Assembly: GCF_036116635.1 (NCBI RefSeq)
Contig: NZ_CP107995.1
Coordinates: 10,168,001 to 10,232,000 of the forward strand
Source of the DNA: Amycolatopsis sp. NBC_00345
Lineage (GTDB): Bacteria > Actinomycetota > Actinomycetes > Mycobacteriales > Pseudonocardiaceae
Direction: 5' to 3'
Length of the DNA: 64,000 nt
Below, piece by piece: positions 17,726-25,780 of the stretch (the first letter of the stretch is position 1; every line of letters starts with the position of its first letter). Below the pieces are notes generated by a model. It had not been told where the DNA came from and ran no database searches. It saw nothing but the letters and a program-made list of their open reading frames with translations. The position numbers and the translations under genes were made by a program.

Positions 17726-18115
17726 TCAGCTGCCGCGTTCGGAGGAGATCGCGGCCAGCGCCGTGCGGACGGCGTCGACGGCTTCGGCCGGCCCGGCGTC
17801 GAGTTCGTGCGCTCGGGCGGCGAACTCCGCGGCCGCCTCGCGAAGCAATTCGGCACGGTTCGGCTGTTCGGCCGGACCCGTGACGACGGTTCCCTTCGCA
17901 CGGCCCGTGGCGACTTGCCCACCGGCTTCGAGCTCGCGGTAGACGCGCGCGATGGTGCCGGAGGCGAGCCCGAGGTCACGGGCGAGCTGGCGGATCGGCG
18001 GCAGTCTGGCGCCGTGCGCGAGCGCGCCCGTCGTGATCGCGCGGACGATCTGGTCGTACACCTGGCGCCAGGGTGCGACGCCGTTGTCGGCGTCGACCAC
18101 CACTCGCAGCGGCAT
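17726..18115 (-). CDS. GntR-family regulator, YtrA type
   Basis: The 129-residue protein has an N-terminal winged helix (APWRQVYDQIVRAI, LPPIRQLARDLGLASGTIAR, VYRELEAGGQV) and only a short helical C-terminus. This is the YtrA subfamily architecture, whose members usually control neighbouring membrane or ABC transport genes. The ATG directly follows the stop of the upstream membrane gene (TAG then ATG with no gap), so the two are co-translated. An inverted repeat in front of the pair is the probable operator. Confidence 0.9.
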   Translation of the reverse strand: MPLRVVVDADNGVAPWRQVYDQIVRAITTGALAHGARLPPIRQLARDLGLASGTIARVYRELEAGGQVATGRAKGTVVTGPAEQPNRAELLREAAAEFAARAHELDAGPAEAVDAVRTALAAISSERGS

Positions 18116-18838
18116 CTATTTCGCCGCCGCGGCCGCGGGCAGCTTCCCCGGCGGGGCAGCGATCGCGCGGAACGCGATGACTGTCACCAAGAAGGCCGCG
18201 AGTGACGACAGATTGGTGGAGGTCCAGCCGGTCATGGCGCACATACCCGTGCCGAGGCCGATGGCGACGCGCGCGCTGCGGCAGCGCAGCGCCAGGTCGA
18301 CGACGGAGTCACCTTCGGCCGGACGGCGGACGGCGAGCATGGCCACCAGCCAGGCCGCGGCGTTGGCGGCGACGGTGATGCCGAGCAGGGTCCACTGGCC
18401 GAGGATGGCCAGGTGCACCACGGCGGCGAGCGTGGCGACGAGGTTGACGACGAGCGCCCACACCGGGACGAAGTCGGTCATCCGACGGGTCGTCAGCGTG
18501 GCTTCGCGTCGTGGCGTGCGGGCCGGCCGCTGGGCGAACACTTCGGCGATCAGCGCGCCGAGCAGGAGGGTGACGACGATCGTGCCGCCGCCATTGGAGT
18601 CCTGCAGGTCGCCCGCGTGCGGCAGGAGGGGGAGGCCCACGAACAGCCACGGGTACCAGAACCGGCGGCGGCGCAGGTAACGCACGGCCATCGCGACCTG
18701 GTCCGGCGTCGCCTCGGGCAGGCCCCACTTGGCGAGCAGGCGCACGCCCTGCCGTTCACCCGGCCACAGCACGATCAGGATGACCAGGCCGAACAGACCG
18801 CAGACCAGTGCGACGGCCAGTGCGTTGTCGAGTTGCAT
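18116..18838 (-). CDS. DUF1648-like/multi-pass membrane protein of unknown function
   Basis: The 240-residue protein has about six hydrophobic segments, for example ALVCGLFGLVILIVLW near the N-terminus, ALIAEVF, VWALVVNLVATLAAVVHLAIL and LAAFLVTVIAFRAIA at the end. The pairing of a multi-pass protein with a YtrA-type GntR regulator resembles the GntR/DUF1648 pairs of Gram-positives, but a specific family is not certain. The ATG (complement 18836-18838) has GGAGG upstream. It is the first gene of a two-gene operon with gntR. Confidence 0.75.
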   Translation of the reverse strand: MQLDNALAVALVCGLFGLVILIVLWPGERQGVRLLAKWGLPEATPDQVAMAVRYLRRRRFWYPWLFVGLPLLPHAGDLQDSNGGGTIVVTLLLGALIAEVFAQRPARTPRREATLTTRRMTDFVPVWALVVNLVATLAAVVHLAILGQWTLLGITVAANAAAWLVAMLAVRRPAEGDSVVDLALRCRSARVAIGLGTGMCAMTGWTSTNLSSLAAFLVTVIAFRAIAAPPGKLPAAAAAK

Positions 18839-18850
18839 GGTGGAACCTCC

Positions 18851-18880
18851 AGCCTTGTATCAAATGGATGGTACAAGGCT
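18851..18880 (-). promoter_or_regulatory. inverted repeat, probable GntR operator
   Basis: AGCCTTGTA at 18851-18859 and TACAAGGCT at 18872-18880 are perfect 9-bp inverted arms separated by 12 bases. They lie 13 bp upstream of the membrane-protein/gntR operon. The GTA/TAC inner ends fit operators of the YtrA group. Confidence 0.65.
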
Positions 18881-19049
18881 GCGGTGCGCTGTGCCGGGCG
18901 AGGCCGTCCGTTTCGCTGCCGCTGGAGGGCGACGCGCGGGTTCGTCCGTTCGTACGTACTTTTCGCGGCAGCCGGGGGAGATTTATCGGAAAGTGCGGGC
19001 CGCATCCCGTGAACTTGTCACGAACGCGACAAGAAATCGGTTTCTTCTG

Positions 19050-19103
19050 CGAGGGGTGACACGTTTGGGCTTGGTTTTTCGATGTGTCCGGTGTCACCCC
19101 TCG
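19050..19103. promoter_or_regulatory. 13-bp inverted repeat with 28-bp spacing upstream of the pucR-like gene
   Basis: CGAGGGGTGACAC (19050-19062) is exactly repeated in inverse orientation at 19091-19103. The 331-bp gap between the divergent genes (18839-19169) otherwise holds the GntR operator and a second inverted repeat, CTTGTC at 19014-19019 with GACAAG at 19028-19033. The long repeat ends 66 bp before the pucR-like start and could be an autoregulatory site or a hairpin in its leader. Confidence 0.6.
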
Positions 19104-19169
19104 ATGGCCGCGGGGTGTCCGGCCACGCCTTGGCGACGGCCGGGAACCGGGGCGGGCAAAGGAGCTGCG

Positions 19170-20456
19170 ATGTCGGTGGAGCGCGGACTCGATCATCCTG
19201 TGCCGCCGTCGGCGCTGCCCCGGAAGCTGGCCGAGATCTTGCGCCCTGAACTCGCGAGTCTCTCTGAAGAGATCGTCGACGAGATCCAGGCGACGATCCC
19301 GGCGTATGCGCGGCCGCTCGACGGGCCGTACGGGAAGTCAATCCGGGCGGGCGTCGAGTACGCGATCACGCTGTTCGTCGCGCAGATCGCCGACCCGAGC
19401 GTGTCCAAGGAGCAGTCGCACGAGGTGCACCACCGGCTCGGGCAGAACGAGATGCGCGAGGGCCGCAGCCTGGACACGCTGCAGTCGGCGTACCGCGTCG
19501 GCGCGCGGGTGTCGTGGCGGCGGATCATGTGGGTCGGGCGGCGCAGTGGCCTTTCGTCGGCGGTGATGTCGCAGCTGGCGGACGCGATGCTGGCGTTCAT
19601 GGACGAGCTCGCGTCGGTGGCCCTCGACGGTTACCTGGAGGCGAAGGCCCGGACGGCCGGCGCGCTGGAGACGTGGCGGCGAAAGCTGCTCGGCCTGCTG
19701 CTGGAGGTCCCGGCGGCCCCGGCGAAGGCCGTGGCGGAACTCGCGCAGCTGACCGGCTGGGCGGTGCCGGAGCTGGTGTCGCCGATCGCCGTCCGGCCGC
19801 TGCTCGAAGCCCATCCGCGCCGGCGCGTCACGCTGGACTCCGACGTGCTGGCCGAACTCGACGGCGTGGAGCCCCGCATCGTCGTCCCGGGACCGGTCGG
19901 CGGCGCGCGGCTGGCGACGTTGCAGGCGGCGCTGCCGGACCACTGCCTGGCCATCGGGCCGTGCGTGCCACTGGAGAGCCTCGCGGATTCGCTGCGCTGG
20001 GCCCGAGCCGCCTTGGTTCTCGCCGATCGGGGGCGAATCCCCAGCCAGCGCGTGATCCGCGCCGAGGAGCACTTGGCCGCGCTGCTCGTGAACTCCGATA
20101 CCGCGCTGGTCACGCTGCTGCGTACCCGTCTGTTCGCCCCGCTCGCCGAAATGACGGACAAGCAGCAGGACCGTCTTCTCGAGACGCTGCGGGCATGGCT
20201 CGACAGCCAGGGCAACGTCGTCGAGATCGCCGAACGCCTCCAGGTTCACCCCCAGACGGTGCGCTACCGCATGCGCCAGCTGCAGGCGACGTTCGGCGAC
20301 CGCCTGCGCGATCCGTCGGCTCGCTTCGAGCTGGAACTGGTGCTGCGCGGATGTGCCCCGGATCGTCCGCTGGCCGGCGAATCCTGGGTGGGCGGCATTC
20401 CCGTGGGCGAGCTGATGCCGTCGCCGCGCAGAAGCCCACAGTGGAGCGATCGCTGA
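19170..20456 (+). CDS. PucR-family transcriptional regulator
   Basis: The protein is 428 residues from ATG 19170, with GGAG at 19161-19164. The N-terminal part contains a RsbRD-N-like helical region (PELASLSEEIVDEIQATIPA, GQNEMREGRSLDTLQSAYR). The middle is a divergent GGDEF-like/CdaR region. The C-terminus has the PucR helix-turn-helix LETLRAWLDSQGNVVEIAER followed by LQVHPQTVRYRMRQL. Relatives regulate purine, sugar-diacid or polyamine genes, or their own neighbours. No obvious target is adjacent: 500 bp without genes follows, and the upstream membrane gene is divergent. Confidence 0.88.
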   Translation: MSVERGLDHPVPPSALPRKLAEILRPELASLSEEIVDEIQATIPAYARPLDGPYGKSIRAGVEYAITLFVAQIADPSVSKEQSHEVHHRLGQNEMREGRSLDTLQSAYRVGARVSWRRIMWVGRRSGLSSAVMSQLADAMLAFMDELASVALDGYLEAKARTAGALETWRRKLLGLLLEVPAAPAKAVAELAQLTGWAVPELVSPIAVRPLLEAHPRRRVTLDSDVLAELDGVEPRIVVPGPVGGARLATLQAALPDHCLAIGPCVPLESLADSLRWARAALVLADRGRIPSQRVIRAEEHLAALLVNSDTALVTLLRTRLFAPLAEMTDKQQDRLLETLRAWLDSQGNVVEIAERLQVHPQTVRYRMRQLQATFGDRLRDPSARFELELVLRGCAPDRPLAGESWVGGIPVGELMPSPRRSPQWSDR

Positions 20457-20954
20457 ACTCGGCTCCTGAGCTGCTAGGACCGGCAGTGGCCGCGGAATGG
20501 CGACGCTGGATCTTGTTCTGCGGAGCAGCGGGTTCGCGGAGGGTTTTCGATTCGCCGCGGTAAGGCGACGCCGCTGACCGGCGGCGGGGTTGGCGAGGGC
20601 GGGCCTCTTGGCCGGGGTGCGCTGGAAGGCTGACGGGCGCCGGGGCGGGGCCGTCGAGCGGAGAGGTCGCCGGGACTGGCGGGACTGGCGGGACTGGCGG
20701 GACTGGCGGGACTGGCGGGGCCGGTGAAGCCGGCGAGGCGATTTCGCGGCCTGTGGCGGTGCGGCCCGGGTGGGAACGGCGACGCTACTGGGGCTATTCG
20801 GCGGTGTGCTGAGGTCGGGGATCGGCGGGGCCGATGGGTCGGCTTGTGCCGGTGGGCCCTTGGCTTACGGGACCAGTGGGGCCTGCGCCGGTGGATCCTC
20901 GACTAACCGGGGCAGAGGCGTGGCCTGTGCCGGTGGATTCGGGGTCGGGATGGG
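20457..20954. other. gene-free GC-rich low-complexity stretch
   Basis: About 500 bp between the convergent pucR-like gene and the two-domain secreted protein gene. Small open frames here have no ribosome-binding site or recognisable product. Apart from the 9-bp tandem repeat at 20672-20716, only imperfect GC-rich repeats (variants of TGTGCCGGTGG) are seen. Confidence 0.6.
20672..20716. repeat. tandem 9-mer GGGACTGGC x5
   Basis: Five perfect copies of GGGACTGGC at 20672-20716, followed by GGGG. They lie in non-coding DNA after the pucR-like gene. Confidence 0.95.
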
Positions 20955-22844
20955 TTAGCGGGGTGACTTGGCGGTCTGCGCGGGCGGGAGGTTCGGGTCC
21001 GGCGGGCACTGGGTGTGGTCCGGGTTCGTGCACTCGGCCAGGTTCAGCGTTTCGACATGGGCCTGGTTGCCGGGGCCCGAGGCCATGCCGGTGAAGAGCG
21101 GGCTCAGGGGTTCGGTGGCGCCGCAGTCGCGGAACGGGGGGAGGGTGAAACCGCGGAACTTGGGGTCCGGGGAGTTCGGATCGGTGCCGATGGAGCCGAC
21201 ACCCAGGGGCTCGTAGGGGCCGCGGAGGTCGAGGCCGACGGGCTCCGAGGTGACGCAGTCCGGGCCGACGTCGAGGGGCTGGCCGTTCACCTTGGCGTTG
21301 CTGAGGCGGGCCATCACGTCGATGTGGCTGGTGAGGATGGAGACGTTGCTCGCGTCCTTGGTGATGGTGCCGTTGATGGGGATCTGCTTGGCGTTGCGGT
21401 AATCGACGGGGAGGAACTCGACCGTCGCGGTCACCGGGACGAAGCCGAAGCCCAGGAAGGTGGACTGCTGGGGCTTGAACGACGTCGTGCCCGAGACGGT
21501 GCTGTCGATCGGGATCCCCGTGTTCGGGTCGAGGCGGATGGTCCAGATGCCGTTGAGCAGGGCCGTCGGCGTGCTGGTGATGTTCGCGCCCAGGCGCACG
21601 ACCGTGGATCTGGCGACGATCCGGACCAGGACCAGCGGCGTCACGATCGTCAGCGGCTCGTCGCTCTCGTCCTGGGCGCTGACCCCGCCGGCCATGCCCT
21701 GGCCGGGCAGCACCACGAGCGTGCCGAGCGAGGTGGGCTGGTCGGGGGCCAGGGTGCAGGTCACCTGTTTCGCGGGCGGGGTGCCGGTGGGGGAGCTTCC
21801 GGTGGGAGGAGTGGTGCCCGTCGTCGGAGGTTCGCCGGTGGCGGGGGTGCTGGGGTTTGTGTCGGACCCGGAGCCGCCGCCCGTGCTGGAGCCGGTTCCG
21901 GCGGTGGGGGTTGTGCCGGTGGTCAGTGTGCGGGCGGAACTGGCGGCGTTGGTGGTTCCGGACAGGGAGCCTGCGGAGCCGGTGCTTGCCGAGCCTGCGG
22001 CTGCGGAACCTGCTGCGGCTGAGTTGGTGCCGCTGCCTGCCGAGCCGGAGCCGGTGCTTGCGGAGCCGGTGGCGGCTGCGTCGGTGCCGGTGCTTGCCGA
22101 GCCGATGGCCGTTGAACCAGTGCCTACTGAGCCTGCGGCGGCTGAGCCGGTGCCGGTGCCGGTGCCTGCGTCGGGGGAGCCGTTGGCAGGGGGGACGTTG
22201 CCGGGGGCGCTGCTGGGAGCGCTGGGAGTGCCAGGCGGATTGCCGGACGGGGTGCCCGGAGCGCCGGTTCCGGGGCTGGTGCCGGTGCCCGGTCCGGAAC
22301 CAGTGCCCGTAGCCGCGGGGGCCGGGGAGAGGGCGAGGGTTGGGGCGGTGACGTCCAGGGTCACGGCGCCCGGGGTGTCCAGTGCCAGGCCGGGGGCCTG
22401 GCCGGTGGCGGTGAGGGTGACGTCGCCGGTGGGGGGCACGGCGGCGGGGGCGAAGGTCATCGGGACGGGGATGGTGTCCTTCTTGCCGTCCCGGTGGACC
22501 GTGAGGCCGAAGGTGAGGCCGCCCGCCAGGTTGCCGGTCGTCGTCAGGGTCTGGGCGACGGCGTGGGGCAGGGTGAAGGTGGTGGTGAAGTCGTTGATGG
22601 ACAGCGTCTGACCGGTTTTCACCGACGCCGGCAGGGTCGCGGTCGTGCGCATGGTGAGCGGGACCGGGCCGGCGAGGGGACACGTCATCGCCACGGTCGC
22701 GCTCGCCTGGTGGGTGGCCGTCTTGTCCGGGCCCGGCGCGGCGGCCGAGCCGGCCGCCGTCAACACGCCGCCGGCGGCGCTCAGGACGCCCAGGGCCGAC
22801 AGCACCGCGAGTGACCGGGTCCGCTGCCGGAAACGAAGTGCCAC
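20955..22844 (-). CDS. secreted two-domain protein (DUF6801-like N-domain, Ser/Thr/Gly linker, second beta-domain)
   Basis: The 629-residue protein starts at ATG (complement 22842-22844). A signal peptide covers residues 1 to about 35 (SALGVLSAAGGVLTAAGSAAA). The N-terminal domain begins ATVAMTCPLAGPVPLTM and follows the DUF6801-like pattern (TC..PG, VKTGQTLSI). The middle is a linker of about 200 residues rich in Gly, Ser, Thr and Ala (GSASTGS units). The C-terminal domain contains VVRLGANIT, GPDCVTSEPVGLDL and FRGFTLPPFRDCG. The two halves resemble the products at 24093-24734 and 25083-25724. Its function is unknown; the role may be cell-envelope related. Confidence 0.8.
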   Translation of the reverse strand: MALRFRQRTRSLAVLSALGVLSAAGGVLTAAGSAAAPGPDKTATHQASATVAMTCPLAGPVPLTMRTTATLPASVKTGQTLSINDFTTTFTLPHAVAQTLTTTGNLAGGLTFGLTVHRDGKKDTIPVPMTFAPAAVPPTGDVTLTATGQAPGLALDTPGAVTLDVTAPTLALSPAPAATGTGSGPGTGTSPGTGAPGTPSGNPPGTPSAPSSAPGNVPPANGSPDAGTGTGTGSAAAGSVGTGSTAIGSASTGTDAAATGSASTGSGSAGSGTNSAAAGSAAAGSASTGSAGSLSGTTNAASSARTLTTGTTPTAGTGSSTGGGSGSDTNPSTPATGEPPTTGTTPPTGSSPTGTPPAKQVTCTLAPDQPTSLGTLVVLPGQGMAGGVSAQDESDEPLTIVTPLVLVRIVARSTVVRLGANITSTPTALLNGIWTIRLDPNTGIPIDSTVSGTTSFKPQQSTFLGFGFVPVTATVEFLPVDYRNAKQIPINGTITKDASNVSILTSHIDVMARLSNAKVNGQPLDVGPDCVTSEPVGLDLRGPYEPLGVGSIGTDPNSPDPKFRGFTLPPFRDCGATEPLSPLFTGMASGPGNQAHVETLNLAECTNPDHTQCPPDPNLPPAQTAKSPR

Positions 22845-22903
22845 CGCTGCTCCACCGCCCCATTTTCCGGGCGGGCAAACGCATTCACGCTCCGCCGGAG
22901 TCG

Positions 22904-22932
22904 AAGTTACCCGTGGGTTCAGCGGGTGACAA
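22904..22932 (-). promoter_or_regulatory. promoter of the two-domain secreted protein
   Basis: On the minus strand, TTGTCA (complement 22927-22932) and TAACTT (complement 22904-22909) are separated by 17 bp. The predicted transcript start leaves about 50 bases of leader. The whole block shares 22 of 28 bases with the promoter at 24890-24918. Confidence 0.6.
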
Positions 22933-23094
22933 GACCCGGCGCCGACGCCCTGGTGGGGGCCGCTTTTGTTGTCCGATCCTGCGTGCCCGGCGGGGCGTTT
23001 TCGTAGCAGGGTGACAAAGAAATCCGCCGCGGTTTACCGGCCTCGGACCGGCTGGAAGCATCGGCGAAAAATGGCCAGGAGAAAAGAGGCTGCT

Positions 23095-24036
23095 GTGTCT
23101 GGTGTCTCCCGTTACCGACGGATCCCGCGCCGCGGCGTCGTTCTCGGCGCCGCGCTGGCCGTGGTCGCGCCACTGTGGACGACCGGGGTCGCCGCCGCGG
23201 CGCCCACCGGCGGGGTGTTCGGCTGGGGCGTGGCGATCACGGTGACACTCGCCATCCCGCCGGAGTCGGCCGACGGCGTGACGGCGATGTCGGCCGGCGG
23301 CGTCGACGCCCTCGCGCTGCGCAACGGCGGCGTGCTCGCTTGGGGCGACAACAACTTCGGCCAGACGGAGGTGCCCGCGGGGCTCACGTCGGGCGTCGCG
23401 CAGGTGGCCTCCGGCTGGGCGCACGAGCTCGCGCTCAAGAACGGCAAGGTCTACGCCTGGGGCAACGACTGGTACGCCCAGACGGACCTGCCCACGTCGG
23501 TCGCGAGCGGGGTCACGGCGATCGCGACGTCCAATGTGCACAGTCTCGCGCTGAAGCAGGGCGGGCAGGTGGTGAGCTGGGGTTCGCGCGCCGACGTGCC
23601 CGCCGCCGCGGCGTCCGGCGTCAGCGCGATTTCCGCGGGCGGCGACCACAACCTGGTGCTGAAGAACGGCGGCGTCCTCGCCTGGGGCAACAACACCTAC
23701 GGCCAGACGACGGTGCCGGCGGCCGCGGCGTCCGGCGTCAGCGCGATTTCGGCCGGCTACGACCACAGCCTGGCGCTCAAGAACGGCGGGGTCATCGCCT
23801 GGGGACGGGACAACTTCCACCAGGTCGACGTGCCTGCCGAAGCGACGTCCGGCGTGGTCGCGATCGACGCCGGCTGGAACCACAACGTCGCGGTGAAGGC
23901 CGACGGCACGATCGTCCTCTGGGGATCCGACATCTCCGGGGAGAGCGATCCCTCGGCGTGCGCCCCGATTTTCGGCGCCTCCGCGGGCGACGGGGCCACG
24001 TTCGTGCTCAAACAGGACTTGAACGTCTGCCAGTGA
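23095..24036 (+). CDS. secreted BLIP-II-like seven-repeat beta-propeller (RCC1 type)
   Basis: The 313-residue protein starts at GTG 23095 behind AGAGG; an ATG at 23071 is possible but has no ribosome-binding site. The signal peptide (GVVLGAALAVVAPLWTTGVA) ends near residue 35. Seven repeats of about 38 residues follow, with the pattern SGVxAIxAGxxHSLALKNG followed by GVxAWGNNxYGQTxVP. This periodicity and wording match BLIP-II, the beta-lactamase inhibitory propeller of Streptomyces exfoliatus. Blades 4 and 7 are the most divergent. BLIP-II inhibits class A beta-lactamases, but the target here is not known. The gene is divergent from the two-domain secreted protein and ends at a bidirectional terminator. 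Confidence 0.87.
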   Translation: MSGVSRYRRIPRRGVVLGAALAVVAPLWTTGVAAAAPTGGVFGWGVAITVTLAIPPESADGVTAMSAGGVDALALRNGGVLAWGDNNFGQTEVPAGLTSGVAQVASGWAHELALKNGKVYAWGNDWYAQTDLPTSVASGVTAIATSNVHSLALKQGGQVVSWGSRADVPAAAASGVSAISAGGDHNLVLKNGGVLAWGNNTYGQTTVPAAAASGVSAISAGYDHSLALKNGGVIAWGRDNFHQVDVPAEATSGVVAIDAGWNHNVAVKADGTIVLWGSDISGESDPSACAPIFGASAGDGATFVLKQDLNVCQ

Positions 24037-24049
24037 CCGCATGCGAAAA

Positions 24050-24076
24050 CGGGGGCGACCGTGGTGGTCGCCCCCG
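24050..24076. terminator. bidirectional terminator hairpin
   Basis: CGGGGGCGACC (24050-24060) pairs perfectly with GGTCGCCCCCG (24066-24076) around a 5-base loop. It separates the convergent propeller gene and the secreted DUF6801-like gene. Confidence 0.85.
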
Positions 24077-24092
24077 CTTCGTGCCCCGGGAA

Positions 24093-24734
24093 TCAGCTGA
24101 TGGTGAGGTTCGGGCTGAACGAGGTGTTCTGCGCCGGGGACTGCGCCTTGAGGGTGCAGTTCATGGTCCAGTTGGCCCAGCTGCCGTCCGACGCCTTGTG
24201 GAACTGCAGCGCGGCGCTGATCGGCGTGCCGAGCTTGAGCGTCGCCGAGCCGGCGGCGCCCGCGGTGTAGTTCGGGATGCTGGAGGTCGGGATCTGCGAG
24301 ATGACCACCGTGATCGGGCCGCCGGCCGGGTAGATCGTCTCCGGGATGTCGAGCCCGGTGGCGGCCGGCTGCGAGAGGGTGCCGGCGGTCGCCGTCACGG
24401 GAACCGAGGCCGAGCCGCGGATCCCGTCGAGGCCGACGGCGGTGAGCAGCGAGTGGACGGTCGCCGAGACCGTCGCGGTGCCGCCCACGTCGGTCGGCGT
24501 GATGGTGGTGCCCGACGGAACGGTGTCCGGCGCGCTGAGGTGCGCGGTGATCGCCACGGGCTGCGCCGGGATGCCCGGGAACGTGCAGGTGTAGGTGATC
24601 GCGGGGTTCGGGGTGGTGCCGGCCGAGTAGACGGTCGTGGCCGCCGCCGCCGTGCCGGCGGTGAGCACCGCGATGGCGCCCACGGCGATGCCGGTCAACG
24701 CGGCGCTCGTGGACAGCTTCCTGAGTCGGGACAT
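24093..24734 (-). CDS. secreted single-domain DUF6801-like protein
   Basis: The 213-residue protein starts at ATG (complement 24732-24734) with AAGGAG upstream. A signal peptide (LTGIAVGAIAVLTAGTAAAA) covers residues 1 to about 35. The mature domain reads ITYTCTFPGIPAQPVAITAH, then SAPDTVPSGTTITPTDVGG and ends with MNCTLKAQSP. Two Cys frame the domain. It resembles the N-terminal domain of the 629-residue protein at 20955-22844. It has its own promoter (24890-24918) and a leader of about 150 bases. The function is unknown. Confidence 0.8.
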   Translation of the reverse strand: MSRLRKLSTSAALTGIAVGAIAVLTAGTAAAATTVYSAGTTPNPAITYTCTFPGIPAQPVAITAHLSAPDTVPSGTTITPTDVGGTATVSATVHSLLTAVGLDGIRGSASVPVTATAGTLSQPAATGLDIPETIYPAGGPITVVISQIPTSSIPNYTAGAAGSATLKLGTPISAALQFHKASDGSWANWTMNCTLKAQSPAQNTSFSPNLTIS

Positions 24735-24889
24735 GCCTGTCTCCTTGTTTCGGGTTTCACTTCCGCGGGGCCTACGTTTCGGCGCGGGCACAACGTGCTC
24801 ACGAAATCCCCCCGGCTCGAGAGTAATCATCGAGCGCAGTAGGCTTTTGTGGATGGCGTCCGGACCATCTGGATCCGGTCGCGAGGCCT

Positions 24890-24918
24890 AGGTTACCCGC
24901 GAGTTCTGCTGGCAACAA
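24890..24918 (-). promoter_or_regulatory. promoter of the secreted DUF6801-like gene
   Basis: On the minus strand, TTGTTG (complement 24913-24918) and TAACCT (complement 24890-24895) are 17 bp apart. It is nearly the same block as the promoter at 22904-22932, including the spacer core. The gap 24735-25082 otherwise holds only the terminator at 25036-25065. Confidence 0.6.
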
Positions 24919-25035
24919 GTCTGTCACGTGCGCGTTTTCCGTTGCGGTCGCTGGACCGATTCTCTTGTCATGGTCCGACTAAAAGTCCCGCGGTCTTCGT
25001 CGGTTGATGACAAATTCTCATTCGGGGAATGAAAG

Positions 25036-25065
25036 AAGGGGCGCCGGATGTTTCCGGCGCCCCTT
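25036..25065 (-). terminator. terminator of the mce operon
   Basis: AAGGGGCGCCGG (25036-25047) pairs with CCGGCGCCCCTT (25054-25065), a perfect 12-bp stem with a 6-base loop. It lies 18 bp after the last minus-strand gene. On the minus strand the stem is followed by a CUUUCAUUC stretch. Confidence 0.8.
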
Positions 25066-25082
25066 CGGTTCGGTGATCGAAA

Positions 25083-25724
25083 TCAGGAATCCGTCTTGGG
25101 TGTCATCGTCAGGGAGATCGTGTTGTTCGGGCCCGAGACCAGTGCGCCGAGTGCGAGGTCGGCGATGAAGCAGTTGGTGAAGTCCGGGATCGTGTAGGTG
25201 CCCTTGACTGTGATGGGCTGGGTGATGTCGACGTCGTTGGCGACCAGCGTCAGGTCGAGCGGCTTGCTCGTCTTGCAACTGCTGGGCACGGTCGGTATCG
25301 GGATCACCGGCACGACGAAGCCGGCCCAGATGTCGCTGATCTCCATGTTCGCCGTGGCGTGGGTGGTGAGCGTGCCGTTGGCGATCGTGCCGGTGGCGGG
25401 CGCGGTCGGGGTCACCGTGACCTTGGCTTTGATGCGGAGCAGGCCCGAGGCCAGCGAAATGTCGGCTTGGGAGGGCGGCAGGCTCAGGTCGGCGCGCAGG
25501 CCGACGCTGCCGGTCTGGTCGTCGATGAGCAGGGCGCCGTCGAGGGTGCCGGGGCCGAGCTTCATCGCGCTGCCGGTCTTCTGCACGGTGGTGCTGCCGG
25601 CCACGCCGTAGGAGACCGGGATCTCCACCACGTCGGCCGAGGCGGGCACGGCCGCTGCGAGGCTCAGCCCGATCGCTGCCGTCGCGACGAGGGCGCCGGT
25701 CCGCGCCTTTCTGGAAATGGACAT
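25083..25724 (-). CDS. secreted single-domain protein at the end of the mce operon
   Basis: The 213-residue protein starts at ATG (complement 25722-25724) with AAGGAGAA upstream. The signal peptide (ALVATAAIGLSLAAAVPASA) is followed by a beta-rich domain: VVEIPVSYGVAGSTTV, SSCKTSKPLDLTL, KGTYTIPDFTNCF and a C-terminal GPNNTISLTM. The Cys-containing segments match the C-terminal half of the 629-residue protein (CVTSEPVGLDL, FTLPPFRDC). It lies 56 bp after the last Mce-associated gene with no terminator between, so it is probably the last gene of the mce operon. The function is unknown. Confidence 0.8.
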   Translation of the reverse strand: MSISRKARTGALVATAAIGLSLAAAVPASADVVEIPVSYGVAGSTTVQKTGSAMKLGPGTLDGALLIDDQTGSVGLRADLSLPPSQADISLASGLLRIKAKVTVTPTAPATGTIANGTLTTHATANMEISDIWAGFVVPVIPIPTVPSSCKTSKPLDLTLVANDVDITQPITVKGTYTIPDFTNCFIADLALGALVSGPNNTISLTMTPKTDS

Positions 25725-25780
25725 GAGTGTTCTCCTTAGTGGTTTGACGATCGGTCCCCGGCTGCCCCCGGAAACCCTTT

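Noticed and set aside
20724..20958. Short frames in the GC-rich gap after the pucR-like gene
   Set aside because: Repetitive Trp/Gly/Arg composition, no ribosome-binding site and no similarity to known small proteins.
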